Shown: positions 12,201 to 24,460 of the stretch, piece by piece
Layout: each line of letters opens with the position of its first letter
Position numbering within the stretch: the stretch's first letter is position 1
From: Spirodela intermedia
Taxonomy: Eukaryota > Streptophyta > Magnoliopsida > Alismatales > Araceae
DNA length: 64,000 bases
Direction: 5' to 3'
Assembly (NCBI GenBank): GCA_902729315.2
Contig: LR746280.1
Span: forward strand, 2,538,501 to 2,602,500
Program-made: the position numbers and the translations under genes
The notes under the pieces: generated by a model
What the model was told of the DNA's origin: nothing
Database searches by the model: none
The model's input: the letters and a program-made list of their open reading frames with translations, nothing else

Positions 12201-15200
12201 ATACAATCAACATTGCTCACAACCCTATGCAATGTAATCGAAAAAACGCAATGAGACAGACACTTCATCACAGAGAAGTTGGAAAGTGGATTGATTTTCA
12301 TACCTTGTGTCTAGATATGGCCAACTTGCGGTGTACTCACTAAGGGAGTAAATGGTTCAGTATTTGAGAGTATTATATCCAAGTTGGGAATGAAGAATGC
12401 CTAGCCACTAGCTTGAGATAGAGTGTGGCAAGTTGGTTGGGTATCCAAGAAACCGTGGGATCTAACCTAGGTACTTCTCCATTTTTGTGGCTAGCATAAT
12501 TTTGTGAACAAAGATATTGTTCTAAAAATTGTTAAGACATAATTTTTTTGCTGACGGTTTATCCTTGTTTGGTTTGTGTCAGTAACTATTTTTCGCCAAT
12601 CATTTCTATCAGTGTTATTAGCCATCTTAAATAAAGAAAAAGAGGTCATCGAATATTATTAGCAACATGCTTCTTATAAAATACATAATAATATACCTGA
12701 GAAGATTCCAACTCGGTGCTTGAAGAACCTCTGGCACGAGCTCTTCGTCCCTCTAGTATAGCATGAACATTTACATAGCTTACCATAGGCGTCTAAAAAG
12801 ACAAAATAGTGTCACATTCTAGTGTTTCTTTAGGATCAAACTGACAAAGAAATTATTTAGTATAAATTCAACAATTAAAAACCAGAGGTTGGGGCTATGA
12901 TCATGCAATATAATACCTCATCTGCCACATATAGTTCACTCTTTCCATCCAATTCAATTGTCGCCCCATGCCAAGTGAAAACCTGAAATATGAGTACTGA
13001 GTATTATGTGGGAAGAGAAGGTGCCAAACTATATCTCTGCAAGAGAAGTCTACATATGAGAGGTGATTGAATACTCTTCTTAGATTTGGCTCCAAAAATA
13101 TTGGAACGTCTTTTTTTCTGGACAGTTATTTCTTGTCCATGTATCAATACTGATAAACGAGACAAAAGAAAAGAATCAGGACGGCCCTTCAATCATAGTG
13201 GTACCCCTTTTCTCTTCCAGAGAGAAATACCTGTTCATTTTTCATGGAAATACAAATGAAAGAAAAAAAAAATAACTTCATTTGTCTGAGCAGACTAAGT
13301 CTTACAAGATAATTATGAGAGGGATTATATATAAATATAATTTTATGCAATGTGCCAAGTCCCTAGATCTTAATTTACCATACATACATAACCGCAGATA
13401 TGCAAAAATATGAAAATATGAAAATATATAGATAGACATAGCTATTGTCTTTTAGTTTGGAGGACATTCCATTTTGGCTGTGGAAAGTTCCCTCTAAATC
13501 GGTGTCAGCCTATGCAAGATTGCAAAAATATAGGTCAGTTGGCTCCTTTAAATCTATGTATAGAAAGGATAAACCCTAAAAGAAGCGCACAATAAAAGCA
13601 CCATGGTCATGAGGAGAGGCAGAGATAAAACAGAATAGATACTTAAACATCAGAGAAGAACAATAAGGGTCTCATCTTCTTAATAAAAAAATTCATATTT
13701 AAAGGATAAATGTGCTATCCGAATTAGGGAATAAAGGAATATCTTAAGAAATTCAACATGATGACTTTCTCCATAGAAAATGCAACTAGAGATGCCTCCA
13801 ACAAGATTTCAATCATTTGCCTAAAACAGGAAGTAGTTTCCAGAATAGCTGTTACCAAAGCATTCCAATTTATTTGAGGATGAAGATCAAAGAAAATTAA
13901 AATAAAGACTAATTTAGTTTCTGAGCAAGGAAGTCGGACTAGTAAGAAAACATAGTTAAATATTATCAAAATAACCAAACTAGGAAAGTCGAAATGGATG
14001 TATGGAAAGATGAAAGCATGCCATACCCAATAAAACTAAAACTAGCAAAACTTTGTCTTTAATGGCACTGACAAACAAAGAAGGATATCAAAAACCCATG
14101 TGAGAAGATATGGGTCCCTGCAACAAGAATAGGAAAATCGAAAAAACCTCAAAGCGGGTCCCTGAAAGGAGATATGGACGCAGGAGTACTGCATACACAT
14201 ATTGGACGCAACATAGTATAGTGGCCAGTGAGAGATCTTTTTGGCTCATCTTTACATGCAAGTTCAAAGTCAAATGGCAATCCACAATGAAAGGAAAGGA
14301 AAACTTATGGCCCTGCTCACCAAAGCATAAGAAATACATTGGAACAAAATCACTTATTCATATTATTCTATCATTAATTGAGATTGCTCGGTCGAAAGGT
14401 AGGAGGACATATGTGGCAAGAAATGCAACCATTAACACTCGTTGGCCACATACTTCAATGCGAAAGGGGACATAGATGGCCTCTTGAATAACCTAGACTC
14501 CTTCCACGCTCGAATAGAAGCAAAGAGAAATTTCACAAGACACCATTTACGTGTGATCATAAGATGCATCCAGCGGATTTAAGCCTTGAAGATCCATATG
14601 TCGTATTTTGTACCCCTAAAGAGCAGAACTCTGCATTCTCTAGACACCCAATCCTTTCAGGTTTTCAGGTCAATCACACTGATATTCTACATGTAAAAAA
14701 AATGAAACTTTTAACAATGAAAAACAATGGTAACAGTCAAGGTATCAAACATGCAAATAAATCAAGGGATTGTACAGGGAGACTGTAGCACCATCTCGTA
14801 GACATGACGATGAAGATAATGGTATGATCCCAAAAAGATGACCAGGACCACAAGAAAAAGGATGATTATGACTAAAAGGGTCTGATTAGGAACATTTACG
14901 AGGCATAGCTGGAAGCACCATGTCTCCATTTTCATTCAGTCTCCATTTCCACAAGATGATTAGAGAAGAGGAATACTGGAAAAAAAGAGGTGTATAAGTT
15001 AACCGATATGAAGAGATCCAATTCTAAGAACCAATGATCATAATTTTTAAAAATATTGCACAAATATTTCATCAGTATCGGTGACTTCAACATTCAACAG
15101 GAGGTAAATGGATGACGGCCAATATTCAACTATTGGTATTAGGATCCTAGTTGGCATGATGGTGCCGACTAATCTTCTTTTAAATTCCCAGAATAAACCA

Positions 15201-15895
15201 GTGCCCACACTAGTGTGAGTAATTCCAACCTTGTTTTGTATAGCCCGAATGCCAAATTCTTATCCTTTAGCATTTTTCTCATCTCGTAATAATATGCGTT
15301 GAGCTGTACTAATTTTTATTTCTAAATAAAAAGATTAGCCACTCAACGTAGCGCCTGGCACAATGGTATGATTCCACCAAAATCCCAACCTCCCCTCCCC
15401 CACCCCCCCCCACTTCTGATAGGTAACAAACAACAATGCCTAAATGACTGGAACACATGAAATTGAACACAGATATATAAAATCAGCCACTTTCTTCTTA
15501 TAAACCAAGAAGGTTTTTTTATCGACTGTTATCTCTTTTTCAATGATTCAGCAGAAAATCCCACCAAATAGTGATCCCGAACATCGATTTTTGTTAGGAG
15601 AAAAAGCATTCTTTTATTCATAGAGATTATTGCAAACACGTGTCGCAGTCAAAGAGAACTTGCAGGACAGAGCACAACAGGATAAGTCATGTACCGCGAA
15701 TTTGTGACTCGGAGGGAAGGAAAGCCAGTTCTCCGGCGGAAGTTCTGTCCCAAAGATCTCTGCCGTGCCAGACACCAGTCTGAGACGGAGCCGGCTGTCG
15801 TCCCGTGTCTCCACCCTGAGCTCGCTTTCCTTTCCCAACTGGAATTGCCGCACGTTGCTGCCTTCCGCCCCCGACGGCGCCTGCGAGGACGCCAT
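6027..15895 (-). CDS. CLP1: CLP1: pre-mRNA cleavage factor / polynucleotide 5'-hydroxyl kinase family, ten exons
   Basis: The model is complement(join(6027..6114,6271..6315,8066..8301,9657..9782,9980..10036,10158..10296,10464..10705,12697..12792,12917..12982,15695..15895)), 431 aa, close to the roughly 440 aa of plant homologues. CLP1 belongs to the nuclear mRNA 3'-end cleavage/polyadenylation machinery, and animal and yeast relatives also act in tRNA splicing or RNA kinase reactions. The N-terminal beta domain ends near residue 89. The P-loop GPTDSGKS is at about 129-136, DLDIGQGSITIPG follows, and MVINTMGW and REYFYGLSND mark later conserved blocks. The protein ends in ITYLAPCSGDLPSR..AGTLAWSES. 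All introns are GT-AG except the last (6115-6270), which appears to be GC-AG and is mostly CT repeat. Intron 3 holds a Copia fragment. Intron 1 (12983-15694, 2.7 kb) shows nothing recognisable. The first ATG is used. Confidence 0.93.
6183..6265. repeat. (GA)n microsatellite inside the last CLP1 intron
   Basis: About 80 bp of GA on the plus strand (CT on the CLP1 sense strand) fill half of the 156-nt intron 9. The run begins right after the GCATGC donor sequence and ends well before the branch/acceptor region. Confidence 0.92.
6775..7245. repeat. Direct duplication inside CLP1 intron 8
   Basis: Two copies (about 6775-6960 and 6981-7245) share a GATGGATCnAAGTGAACAC block, ATATGCTTCAAGATTT, TTTCAATCCTnTnAGnCCTACATGGCT and CTCCCTTCGTAnAAAAGAAC. 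The second copy carries an extra insertion of about 75 bp after the first shared block. Confidence 0.8.
11460..12425 (+). mobile_element. Copia reverse transcriptase/RNase H fragment inside CLP1 intron 3
   Basis: The segment lies antisense to CLP1. Segments from the end of a Copia pol are readable across stops: a YRQRQVDHMLFIKHSS-like RT stretch (about 11490), LKYFLGLKQ (about 11640), the frameshifted LIYLS..DIAY region (about 11860-11900) and the terminal VFESIISKLGMKNA (about 12360-12405). The last is the usual RNase H end just before the polypurine tract. There is no 5' half and no identified LTR. The flanking splice sites of CLP1 are intact, so the insertion looks tolerated. Confidence 0.82.
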
Positions 15896-16035
15896 CCCCG
15901 GTTCCCCCTTTCTCGGCTTGCCCTAATCGCCCTAATCTCTCTTTCTACTCTTCCTTCCGCATCAGATCAGGCGACGGAGGCGTCCACACAGAGCCGCCAT
16001 TCTCCCGCCGGCCCCGTTCCCCCGGTTTGTCGATT

Positions 16036-16920
16036 CAAGTGGGCTACTGTCTAATTGAGTAAGAGGGAGCCGTAAAAAGCAGAAAAGGAAATAGTTTGGG
16101 TACCAGTGTGCAACTCGTCTGCAAGATGTTCACCCAAGAGTTGGTCATATTTATAAATAGTATGTCATTGTGGTGTCAACCTTAATTATTTAATAATTCT
16201 TATACAAAACGCCGTCGATCAGACCCCCACCCCAGTTGACTACGTAAGTCAACTCCAGCAGCCCCGTTAATAGTCCACGCAAATGGGTCATCGTCTAATT
16301 TAATAAGTGAGAGGCGTAAAAAGCAATAATAAAAACGTTTAGGTACTATAATGCAATTCACTAGTGTTGTTCCTAGAATTAGTTGGGCATATTTACAAAT
16401 ATTACGTCATTGTGGTGTCAAAGCTATATACGATAATTATTAAGAAAACTTAGACGGTTTCATCTAATAACACCATTTTAAAAAGGAAATGACTCAGCGA
16501 CCACACTGACTCCTTTAGTCAACTCTGGCAGCCCCCATTATCAATCTACGCAAGTGGGGTTACTGTCTAATTCAACAAGAGAGAGGCGTAAATAGCAAAA
16601 ACAAAAAAGTTTGGACACCAGCCTGCAATTTGCTTGCAAGATGTTCGCTGGCAAGAGACGGACGACGGCGGGGGTGAAGCGTTGATGGCCCAAGAGCTGG
16701 TCATATATATAAATACTTTTTTAATTATGAGGTAAAAAATAATATTGGGAAATCACTTAGCTCCAGTAGACTCGAGTTAAATTCAATAAGAGTAAGGGTT
16801 AAAAAATAATAACAAAAAATTTAGATACTAGAGTGAAATTCACTTGCTAGAGTTTGCTTCCTGTGACGGACGACGTGGGGCTGGACATATTTACAAATAT
16901 TACGTCATCATTGTGTATAA
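16036..16920. repeat. Four degenerate tandem copies (220-270 bp) upstream of CLP1
   Basis: Anchor sequence (C)TAATTnAnTAAGAGnGAGGCGTAAA recurs at about 16051, 16295, 16567 and 16786. It is followed each time by a TTnGnTACCAGnnTGCAATTC-like block and, in most copies, by CATATTTA(T/C)AAATA and (AC/TG)TCATTGTGGTGTCAA. Copies 2 and 4 carry ATTACGTCAT. The array starts about 140 bp upstream of the CLP1 start codon, so it overlaps the likely promoter. Confidence 0.8.
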
Positions 16921-17368
16921 ATTAATTATTCGATAAATGCCATCTGATCATCATCATCTTCTTCCTTGGATCGCGAAGAAGCTCCAACCCCCCGAAGCTC
17001 GAACCAGAAGGTGGTCGATGAATAGAGAAGGTCTTCATAGTTGCAGTAGAGGAGGAAGAAGACAATGAAACGGAAGCTTCGGCGAGGAAGACTCGAAGGT
17101 ACGGCACTACCGTGGCCTTTATCTTCTACAGGAAGGGAGGAGGAGATCTGAATGCTCAAGATCCCCTTCAATCTTGCAATTAAGTAATTATTACGATGAT
17201 TTCTTAAGAATAGGAGAAAAAAAAGAATCTCCAGTCACCGTCTTCTTCTACTACCTTCCGGTGGTTCCTCTTAAGGTGGGGAGAAAGAGAGAGAGAGGGA
17301 GAGAGTACGTCTTGCTCAAGTGATGGCCAATAGATTTGAGGATGTAGTGATGCCGGTCGGAGGACTCC

Positions 17369-18975
17369 TAATAAGTCTTCATTATCATGAGTTAATAATT
17401 AGTAAATAATATAGTTTTAGCCTTAACTCATGATAAATAGACTTATATTTGTGTTAAAGTGTGACAAATGGTTTTTGATTAATTAACGTAATTTTTTAGT
17501 AATTATGTGATTTTATATGATTTTTATAGTCTTACTTTTGAGATAAATGAAGAATAAGAAATAAAAATAAAAATATTACAAAATAGGAGGACTTGCCGGC
17601 CAGTTGGGCCCGCAAGCGGGTTGGAAGTGTTATATTATCAGGAGTAGTCGCGAGTAAGGGCTCGAGCGACTTGAACTGATGGGGGCATGTGTGCACCATT
17701 CCCCTTTCACGTCACTAGTGGCCAACTAGTTGTGGGGAAAGGAGTGGTCGTACACGCACGAGAAAGAGACTTTACTTAGAAATGTTATATTATTATTTCT
17801 TCGCTCGAACATTCGTCGTATAACCGATGTGGGACTAAACTTGTCACCTTCCTCATAAGAGGTAGGGGGTCAACCAATGCAAGTTTGAATCCTCCCAGAG
17901 CCAAAACTCATATTTTTATCTGATTATCGCAACTTTCTTATAAATCACCAGTGAAGGATTAAGCAACTAGAATTACTAGATCATTGGCAAAAATTTTGTC
18001 GACGCAATTTGTGGAATATTGTTACTAAAATTGCTAAAGGATTCATGATAAAAGGATCACGAATCCATCGAGTAAATCATCTTTGATTGATCGATGAACA
18101 AGTCATTATCGGGAAGAGGACGATCCATCGAGAGATGAGTCGCCACCTCCTAAGAGCGTACCAGATGTGATGAAGAGCCTCCTTTTTGCTGTGTAGACCT
18201 GAGGATGAAGCTCCCTAACATGCGTCCTACCTCCATCCAATTCCTCTCCGTCGGGTGACAACCACCAGAGAACCACAAAGTCGCCGTTTTTCTGCTCTAC
18301 TAGGTGACAGCTGCTGGAGACGACTCGACGACCCATCTCATTAATCTCTAGACTTCGTGAGAAGATCTAGAGATGGCCCACGTCATATTTGTCTAAGGAG
18401 AGTCTTCGAGGCCATAGACACTACACGACGATCCTTCCGAACGCTCAAGATTATAGTGCATCGCCGACGTATCACCGTTGCAATACTAGAACTTTATTTT
18501 CCTACTTTCAACTTACTTTACACTTAATTTAGTGATAATTTTTGTGTTTTTAATTTAGATCTTTCAACTTTTATAGATCTTAATTTGATTAATTAAATCA
18601 TTTGTAATCACTTATGTAAGAATCATCGGGTGAAACTCTATTTTCACCTGATTCGCATTCACCAAGCATTAACGTCATCCTGACATCTACACCCTTATTT
18701 CCCTCTTTCATAAATTTTAAATATATTTTTTGTTCATTTCTTAGTATAAAATTCATAGAAAATCGTATTCATTGAGAACAATTCTAAATAATTACTAGAT
18801 ATTATATTACATCCCTATGATCGACCTAGAAAATTACCACTATTTTTGAATTTTTTATTGAATTATAATTAATATATTTATTTAGTAATACTTCTAAATA
18901 TCTAAAAATTCGTATTTTCTAATTTTATAAATTTTAGATTTACGTGATTTAATATATAACAACTAAGTCATGTCA
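17369..18975 (+). repeat. 5' LTR of the Athila-like element
   Basis: 1607 bp, beginning TAATAAGTCTTCATTATCAT and ending AAGTCATGTCA. The same sequence recurs at 25996-27507 and, reversed, at 47968-49668, which fixes both ends. Near its start it has a hairpin (arms TTATCATGAGTTAA at 17382-17395 and TTAACTCATGATAA at 17423-17436). A tRNA-like 3' end lies at about 17881-17903. Confidence 0.88.
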
Positions 18976-18980
18976 AATTT

Positions 18981-18998
18981 TGGCGCCATTGTTGGGGA
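18981..18998 (+). other. Primer binding site complementary to tRNA-Asp
   Basis: TGGCGCCATTGTTGGGGA lies 5 nt after the 5' LTR. It differs at two positions from TGGCGCCGTTGCCGGGGA, the complement of the 3' end of plant tRNA-Asp(GUC) used by Athila/Tat elements. Confidence 0.85.
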
Positions 18999-19258
18999 TG
19001 TATTGTAGAATATTTAGTATTTTTCTATTTTTCTCTTAGATTATATAGAAAAAACTTTAACTCTTATTTTATTTTCTTTTTTCTGATTTTTTTTAAGAAA
19101 AAGAGAACGAAAAGAAGTAAGGCAAGGACTGGAGCATACTGAAGGAGGGTAACAATTACTAAACTTTTTCCTCAAATTTATTGATTTTTTATGCACGGTA
19201 GAAGATCCTTACATCTAAGGCTAGAAAATCCTTTCATTATTTCATTCTAAATAAAAAT

Positions 19259-22200
19259 ATGAAAGAAAAATTAATTTTGATGGATCCTGAAGGAAGTACA
19301 AGTCAAATTGAGAACAATCTTATGACCATGAAAAATCATTATATCCTTGATTCATTTCAAAGAGCATCTAATATTAGAGTCTCATTAGTACATATTATTA
19401 AATTCAAAATAAATCCAAGAATTTTTCAAATGCTCCCTAATTTTCATGGATTGCCTTTAGATGAACCTCATCAAGACTTTTTAAGATACACCAGAAATTT
19501 TTAAGATAAAATTATTTTCTCCTATACTTAGGGACAAAGTTAGTCATTGGCTATCCACATTAGATAGAGAATTAACTAGTTATAAAGATATAGAACAGGC
19601 CTTTCTTTGAAAATTTTATCTCTTAGGAAAAACTCAAAATATGAGAAAACATATATGGAGTTTTTCTCAAAGACCAAGAGAAATTTTACATGAGACATGG
19701 GAAAAATTTAAAGATTTACTTAGAAAGTGTCATCATCATGCTATATCCAAGTGACAACTCAATAGAATTTTTTATGATGAATTATTAGAACAATATAGAA
19801 ATATGGTTGATTCTATATGTAGATGAGCTTTTATGGAGAAAACTCCTGATGAGATTTACAGTCTTTATGAGAATTTAAGTGAAAATTGTAGAGATCAAAC
19901 CTCTTTTGAATTATATGACAAGGATAAGAAGTGAATAATTTATGAATTGCATCATGATGATGATTCTAAACTTAGAAATGAGGTTAATCAGATTAATGAA
20001 AGATTAAAAAAAATTAATTTACTTATTGATAATATTAGAAAGTCTTTTAACCCTCAACTTAATTCGAATAGTACATGTCTTATGTATAGTAAAAATAATT
20101 ATTCTAAATTTCAATATTATAATTTAGATCAATCATTTCATCCTATGTAAGAACAAGTACAAGTAGCTTACATTTTTAATAGAAATAGGGAACCTTTTTC
20201 AAATTCTTATAATCCTAATTAGAAGAATAATTTTTCATAGAGAGACCTAAATAATATTCAAAATCCAGAAGCAATTAGACCCAATTCAAATTCTAAATTT
20301 CGTTCAAAATAAGAAAACAAATTTCAGAAAAATTAGCCATCTCAAATCCAACCTGATGCTATAGAAATGATATAGCAAATGAGCCAAATGATGCAACAAA
20401 CTATGAATCAAATGATGTTGCACCAGAAATAAATTATAGAGGCTCTTGGGAATAAGAGAGAAGAGGGACAACTACTTAGTCAGCCCATAAAAAATCTAAA
20501 GAACTGCCCAACAATAAGATTTCAACAAAGGGAGTCTAGTAGTATGAGTCTAGGAAAAAACCCACGAAATGTAAATGTTAGGACAGTGAATACATTAAGG
20601 AGTGGTAAAATCTTACTTGATCCTTATCCCCAAATATTAGAAGAAAAAAAAAACGTGGACAAATCAAAATAAAATCAAATAGGAGTAGAAGAGGATTTTA
20701 TGGATTCTACTAAGGAAATTTCAAAAGAGAGGATGACCATTCTATTTCCTAAAGTTTTAGAGCCTAGACAAAGAAAAAAAAAGGAACAAAATGAAGAAAT
20801 AAAGAAAATTTTACAAGATGTGCAAATTAGTCTTCCTTTACTTACTGTCATTGAACATATTCTTGAATATGTTAGAGTTTTGAAAGAAATGTGTACACCA
20901 AAAAGTACACTTAGAGTAGAAAAATTATCTATGCATACTAGTGTATTATTATTAAATCAATTACCATATAAATTGAGAGATACAGGTGCCCCTTTAATTT
21001 CGTGTGATATTAGTGGATTCATTTTTCAGAATGCATTACTTGACATCAATACTAGTATTAATTTATTACTTATAAGTATTTGTGATAAATTTAATATTTA
21101 TGATCTTAAACCTTCTACTATTACCTTATAATTTGTTGATAGATTCATAAAACATCCTAAAGGTATTTTAAAAAATGTGATAGTGATAGTTAAAGGGTGT
21201 AAATTTCTAGCTGATTTTGTAGTGCTGGAAATGAATTTTAATAGATAGTTTTATGATACACCAATCATCCTAGGGAGACCATGTTTGCATACAGCAAAGA
21301 TGAATATTGATTTTCCCATAAATATTACAAAAATTTCATGTGGGGATCAATCAGTAAAAATTAAGAATTTTGAGGTATCAAATGATCTTAAGAAATCCCA
21401 AGTATATGATTGTCATACCATAGATCTTCTAGATGATTTTGATGATCCAAATATTATTGATGACTATGTGCTTGAAGAATTAGAGGAAATAGAGAATATA
21501 AATTTAGAAAAAAAAGAAAGAGGAAAATCATTTGAATTTAGAGTTGAAACTTTTTCCCTCTAGTTTAAAATATATGTTTTTAGAGGAAAATAATTTATTT
21601 CTTATTATTATTGCAGTTGATTTGAGTGATGAACAGGAAGAAGAATTATTATATGTACTTTGAAAAAATAAGAAAGTTATGGGCTGAAAAATGGATGATC
21701 TAAGAGGCATTGATATGAGTGTATGCATGCATAGTATATATCTAGAGGAGGGAGCTAGAATTAGTAGGAAACCACAATGAAGATTAAATCCTAACATGAT
21801 GGAAATTATATAAAAAAAATTAAAATGGCTGGCTACTGATATTATTTATCTTATTTTAGATAGTAAATAGGTTAATCCTACACAAGTGGTGCCAAAAAAA
21901 TAGAGATTACGGTTATAAAAAATGAAAATGAGGATGAAATACAAACAAAATTAACTACTGATTAGAGGGTTTGCATTGATTATAAAAAATTAAATTCAGT
22001 TACTAGAAAAGATTATTTTCTCCTATCATTTATTGATCAATTCTAAAAAAATAGTAGAAAAAAACTTTTTTTATTTTCTAGATGGATACTCTAGTTATAA
22101 TCAAATTTATATAAACCCTTTAGATCAAGAAAAAACAACTTTCACTTGTCCATTTGGTACTTTTATTTTTAAATACATGCCTTTCAATCTGTGTAATGTT

Positions 22201-24460
22201 CTAGTCACATTTCAAAGATGTATGTAGTCTATTTTTTTTGATATGATTGGAAAATATATGGAGATTTTTATGGATGATTTTTTTATTTTTAGTGAATCAT
22301 TTGATGAATGCTTAAATCATTTATAGTATGTACTTGATAAATACATAGAAAAAAATAGTTTTGAGTTGAGAGAAATCACATTTTATGGTTAAAGAGGGAG
22401 TTGTGTTGAATCATATTGTGAGTGAAAAGGGTTTAGAGGTGCATAGAGCAAAATTGATATTATATCTAAAATGAAACCTCAAAATTCAGTAAAATAGATT
22501 AGATCTTTCTTGACTCATGTAGGTTATTACATAAAATTTATTCAAGATTTTTTTAAAATTTCTAAACCTCTCACCATGTTATTAAATTTTTTAATTTAGT
22601 TTTGAGTCTTTTTCTAAAATAAAAAGATTACTTACTGAGGCACCTATTTTACAAGCTCCTGATTAGTCCCTTCCCTTTGAAATAATGTGTGATGCATCGA
22701 ATTATGCAGTGGGGGCTGTTCTAAGACAAACAAAAGAGTCAAAACCCATATTAATTTCATATGCTAGTAAAACTATATCTGATGCTCAATTAAATTATAT
22801 CACGACTAAAAAAGAGTTGTTAGTTGTAGTATTTTTATTAGAAAGGTTTAGATCATATATTTTGAGAACTAAAATTATTATTTATACTGATCATGCAGCA
22901 TTAAAATATCTATTAAATAAGAAAGATACAAGGCCACATCTATTAAGATGGATTTTATTGTTGTAAGAATTTGACTTAGAAATAAAAGATAAAAAAGGTT
23001 TCAAGAATGTTGTTGCTGACCATCTTTATAAATTAAGTGATACAGGAATAAATGCAGCACCTTTACAAGATGCATTTCTAGATGAACAATTGATGGTAGC
23101 TCAACATCAACCATCACCATGGTATGCACATATTGTTAATTTTCTAGTTTCTGAAAAAATTCTAGAACAGTGGGATAAGAATAGAAAATATCATTTTTTT
23201 TCTATGATTAGAAATTATTTTTGGCATGATCTTGATTTATATTACTTAAGCAATGATCAAATTTTAAGGAGATGTGTTCCTAAAGAAGAATATCATAGCA
23301 TTATTAACATGTGTCATTCATCTAACTATGAAGGATATTTCTCTAGACAAAAAATAGTTGCAAAAAATTTTCAATGTGGTTTTTATTGGTCTACAATCAT
23401 TAGAGATTCTATAGAATTTAGTAGAACATGTATTTCATGTCAATTTATAAGTAACATGAGTAAAAAAGATGAAATGCCTGTGAGTAACATCTTAATAGTC
23501 AAAATTTTTGATGTATGAGGAATAGATTTCATGGGTCCCTTCCCATCAGCTAAAAAATATGAATATATTTTGCTTGTTGTTGATTGTGTTGAAGTGGGTG
23601 GAAGCTATTCCTACTAAAACTAATGATCATAAAATCGTGATGAAATTTGTGCAGAAAAATATTTTTTCGAGATTTGGATGTCCTAGAGTGATTATTAGTG
23701 ATGGAGGAACACATTTTACAAATAAACATTTCAGGAAATTTTTGAAAAAGAATAGAGTACACCATAGAGTAGCCATTCTATATCATCCTCAAATAAATGG
23801 ACAAGCTGAAGTAGTAAATAGGGAAATTCAGAGAATTTTGAGAAAAATAGTTAGACAAGATAGGAAAGATTGACCCACGAAATTACAAGATGCATTATGA
23901 GCTTATAGAACAACTTATAAAAATCTCATAGGTATGTTTCCATTTCGTCTCATTTTTTGAAAGCCATGTCATCTTCTTGTGGAAATAGAGCATAAAGTAT
24001 TATGGGCTATAAAAAATTTATGTATGGATGAAAAATCAGTTGGTGGGCATAGAAATTTTCAACTACATGAACTAGAGGAGTTGAGGAATAAAGTTTATGA
24101 AAATCATAGAATATATAAAGAAAAAACTAAAACTTTTCATGATAAATACATTAGTAGAAAAAAAATTGATGTTGGACAAAAAGTGTAGTTATATGATTCT
24201 AGGCTGAAATTATTCCTAGGAAAATTAAAATCAAAATGGAAAGGCCTTATGTGATGGAAGAGACATATGATCATGGGATTGTGATGATTAAAAATCCTAA
24301 AAGTGATCATAACTTTAAGGTAAATAGACAGTGGCTTAAACATTACATAGAATATGAACGCCTTACAAAAAAAAGAAATTTTATTATTAAAAGAAATTTA
24401 AGAGTAAGATCAAAGAGTTCAGATGGAGACATTGAATTCAGCGCTGCATGAGAGGCAACC
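19259..24460 (+). pseudogene. Decayed gag-pol of the Athila-like element
   Basis: Open pieces are joined by stops and frameshifts. Gag is visible from 19259 (MLPNFHGLPLDEPHQDF, as in Athila/Tat gag). The protease region near 21030-21060 reads ALLDINTSINLL in place of the family D-L-G-A-S-x-N-L-L, so its active-site motif is degraded. RT spans about 21960-22480, with DQEKTTFTCPFGTF and FMDDF. RNase H (22685-22966) reads [13 protein letters not shown] and [11 protein letters not shown]. Integrase spans about 23090-24190, including HPQINGQAEVVNREIQ. The last frame, containing VNRQWLKHYIEYE, ends at 24451. No functional product is expected. Confidence 0.85.

Noticed and set aside
15689-16054. Plus-strand frame over CLP1 exon 1
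   Set aside because: Antisense shadow of the conserved CLP1 N-terminus, with no motif of its own.
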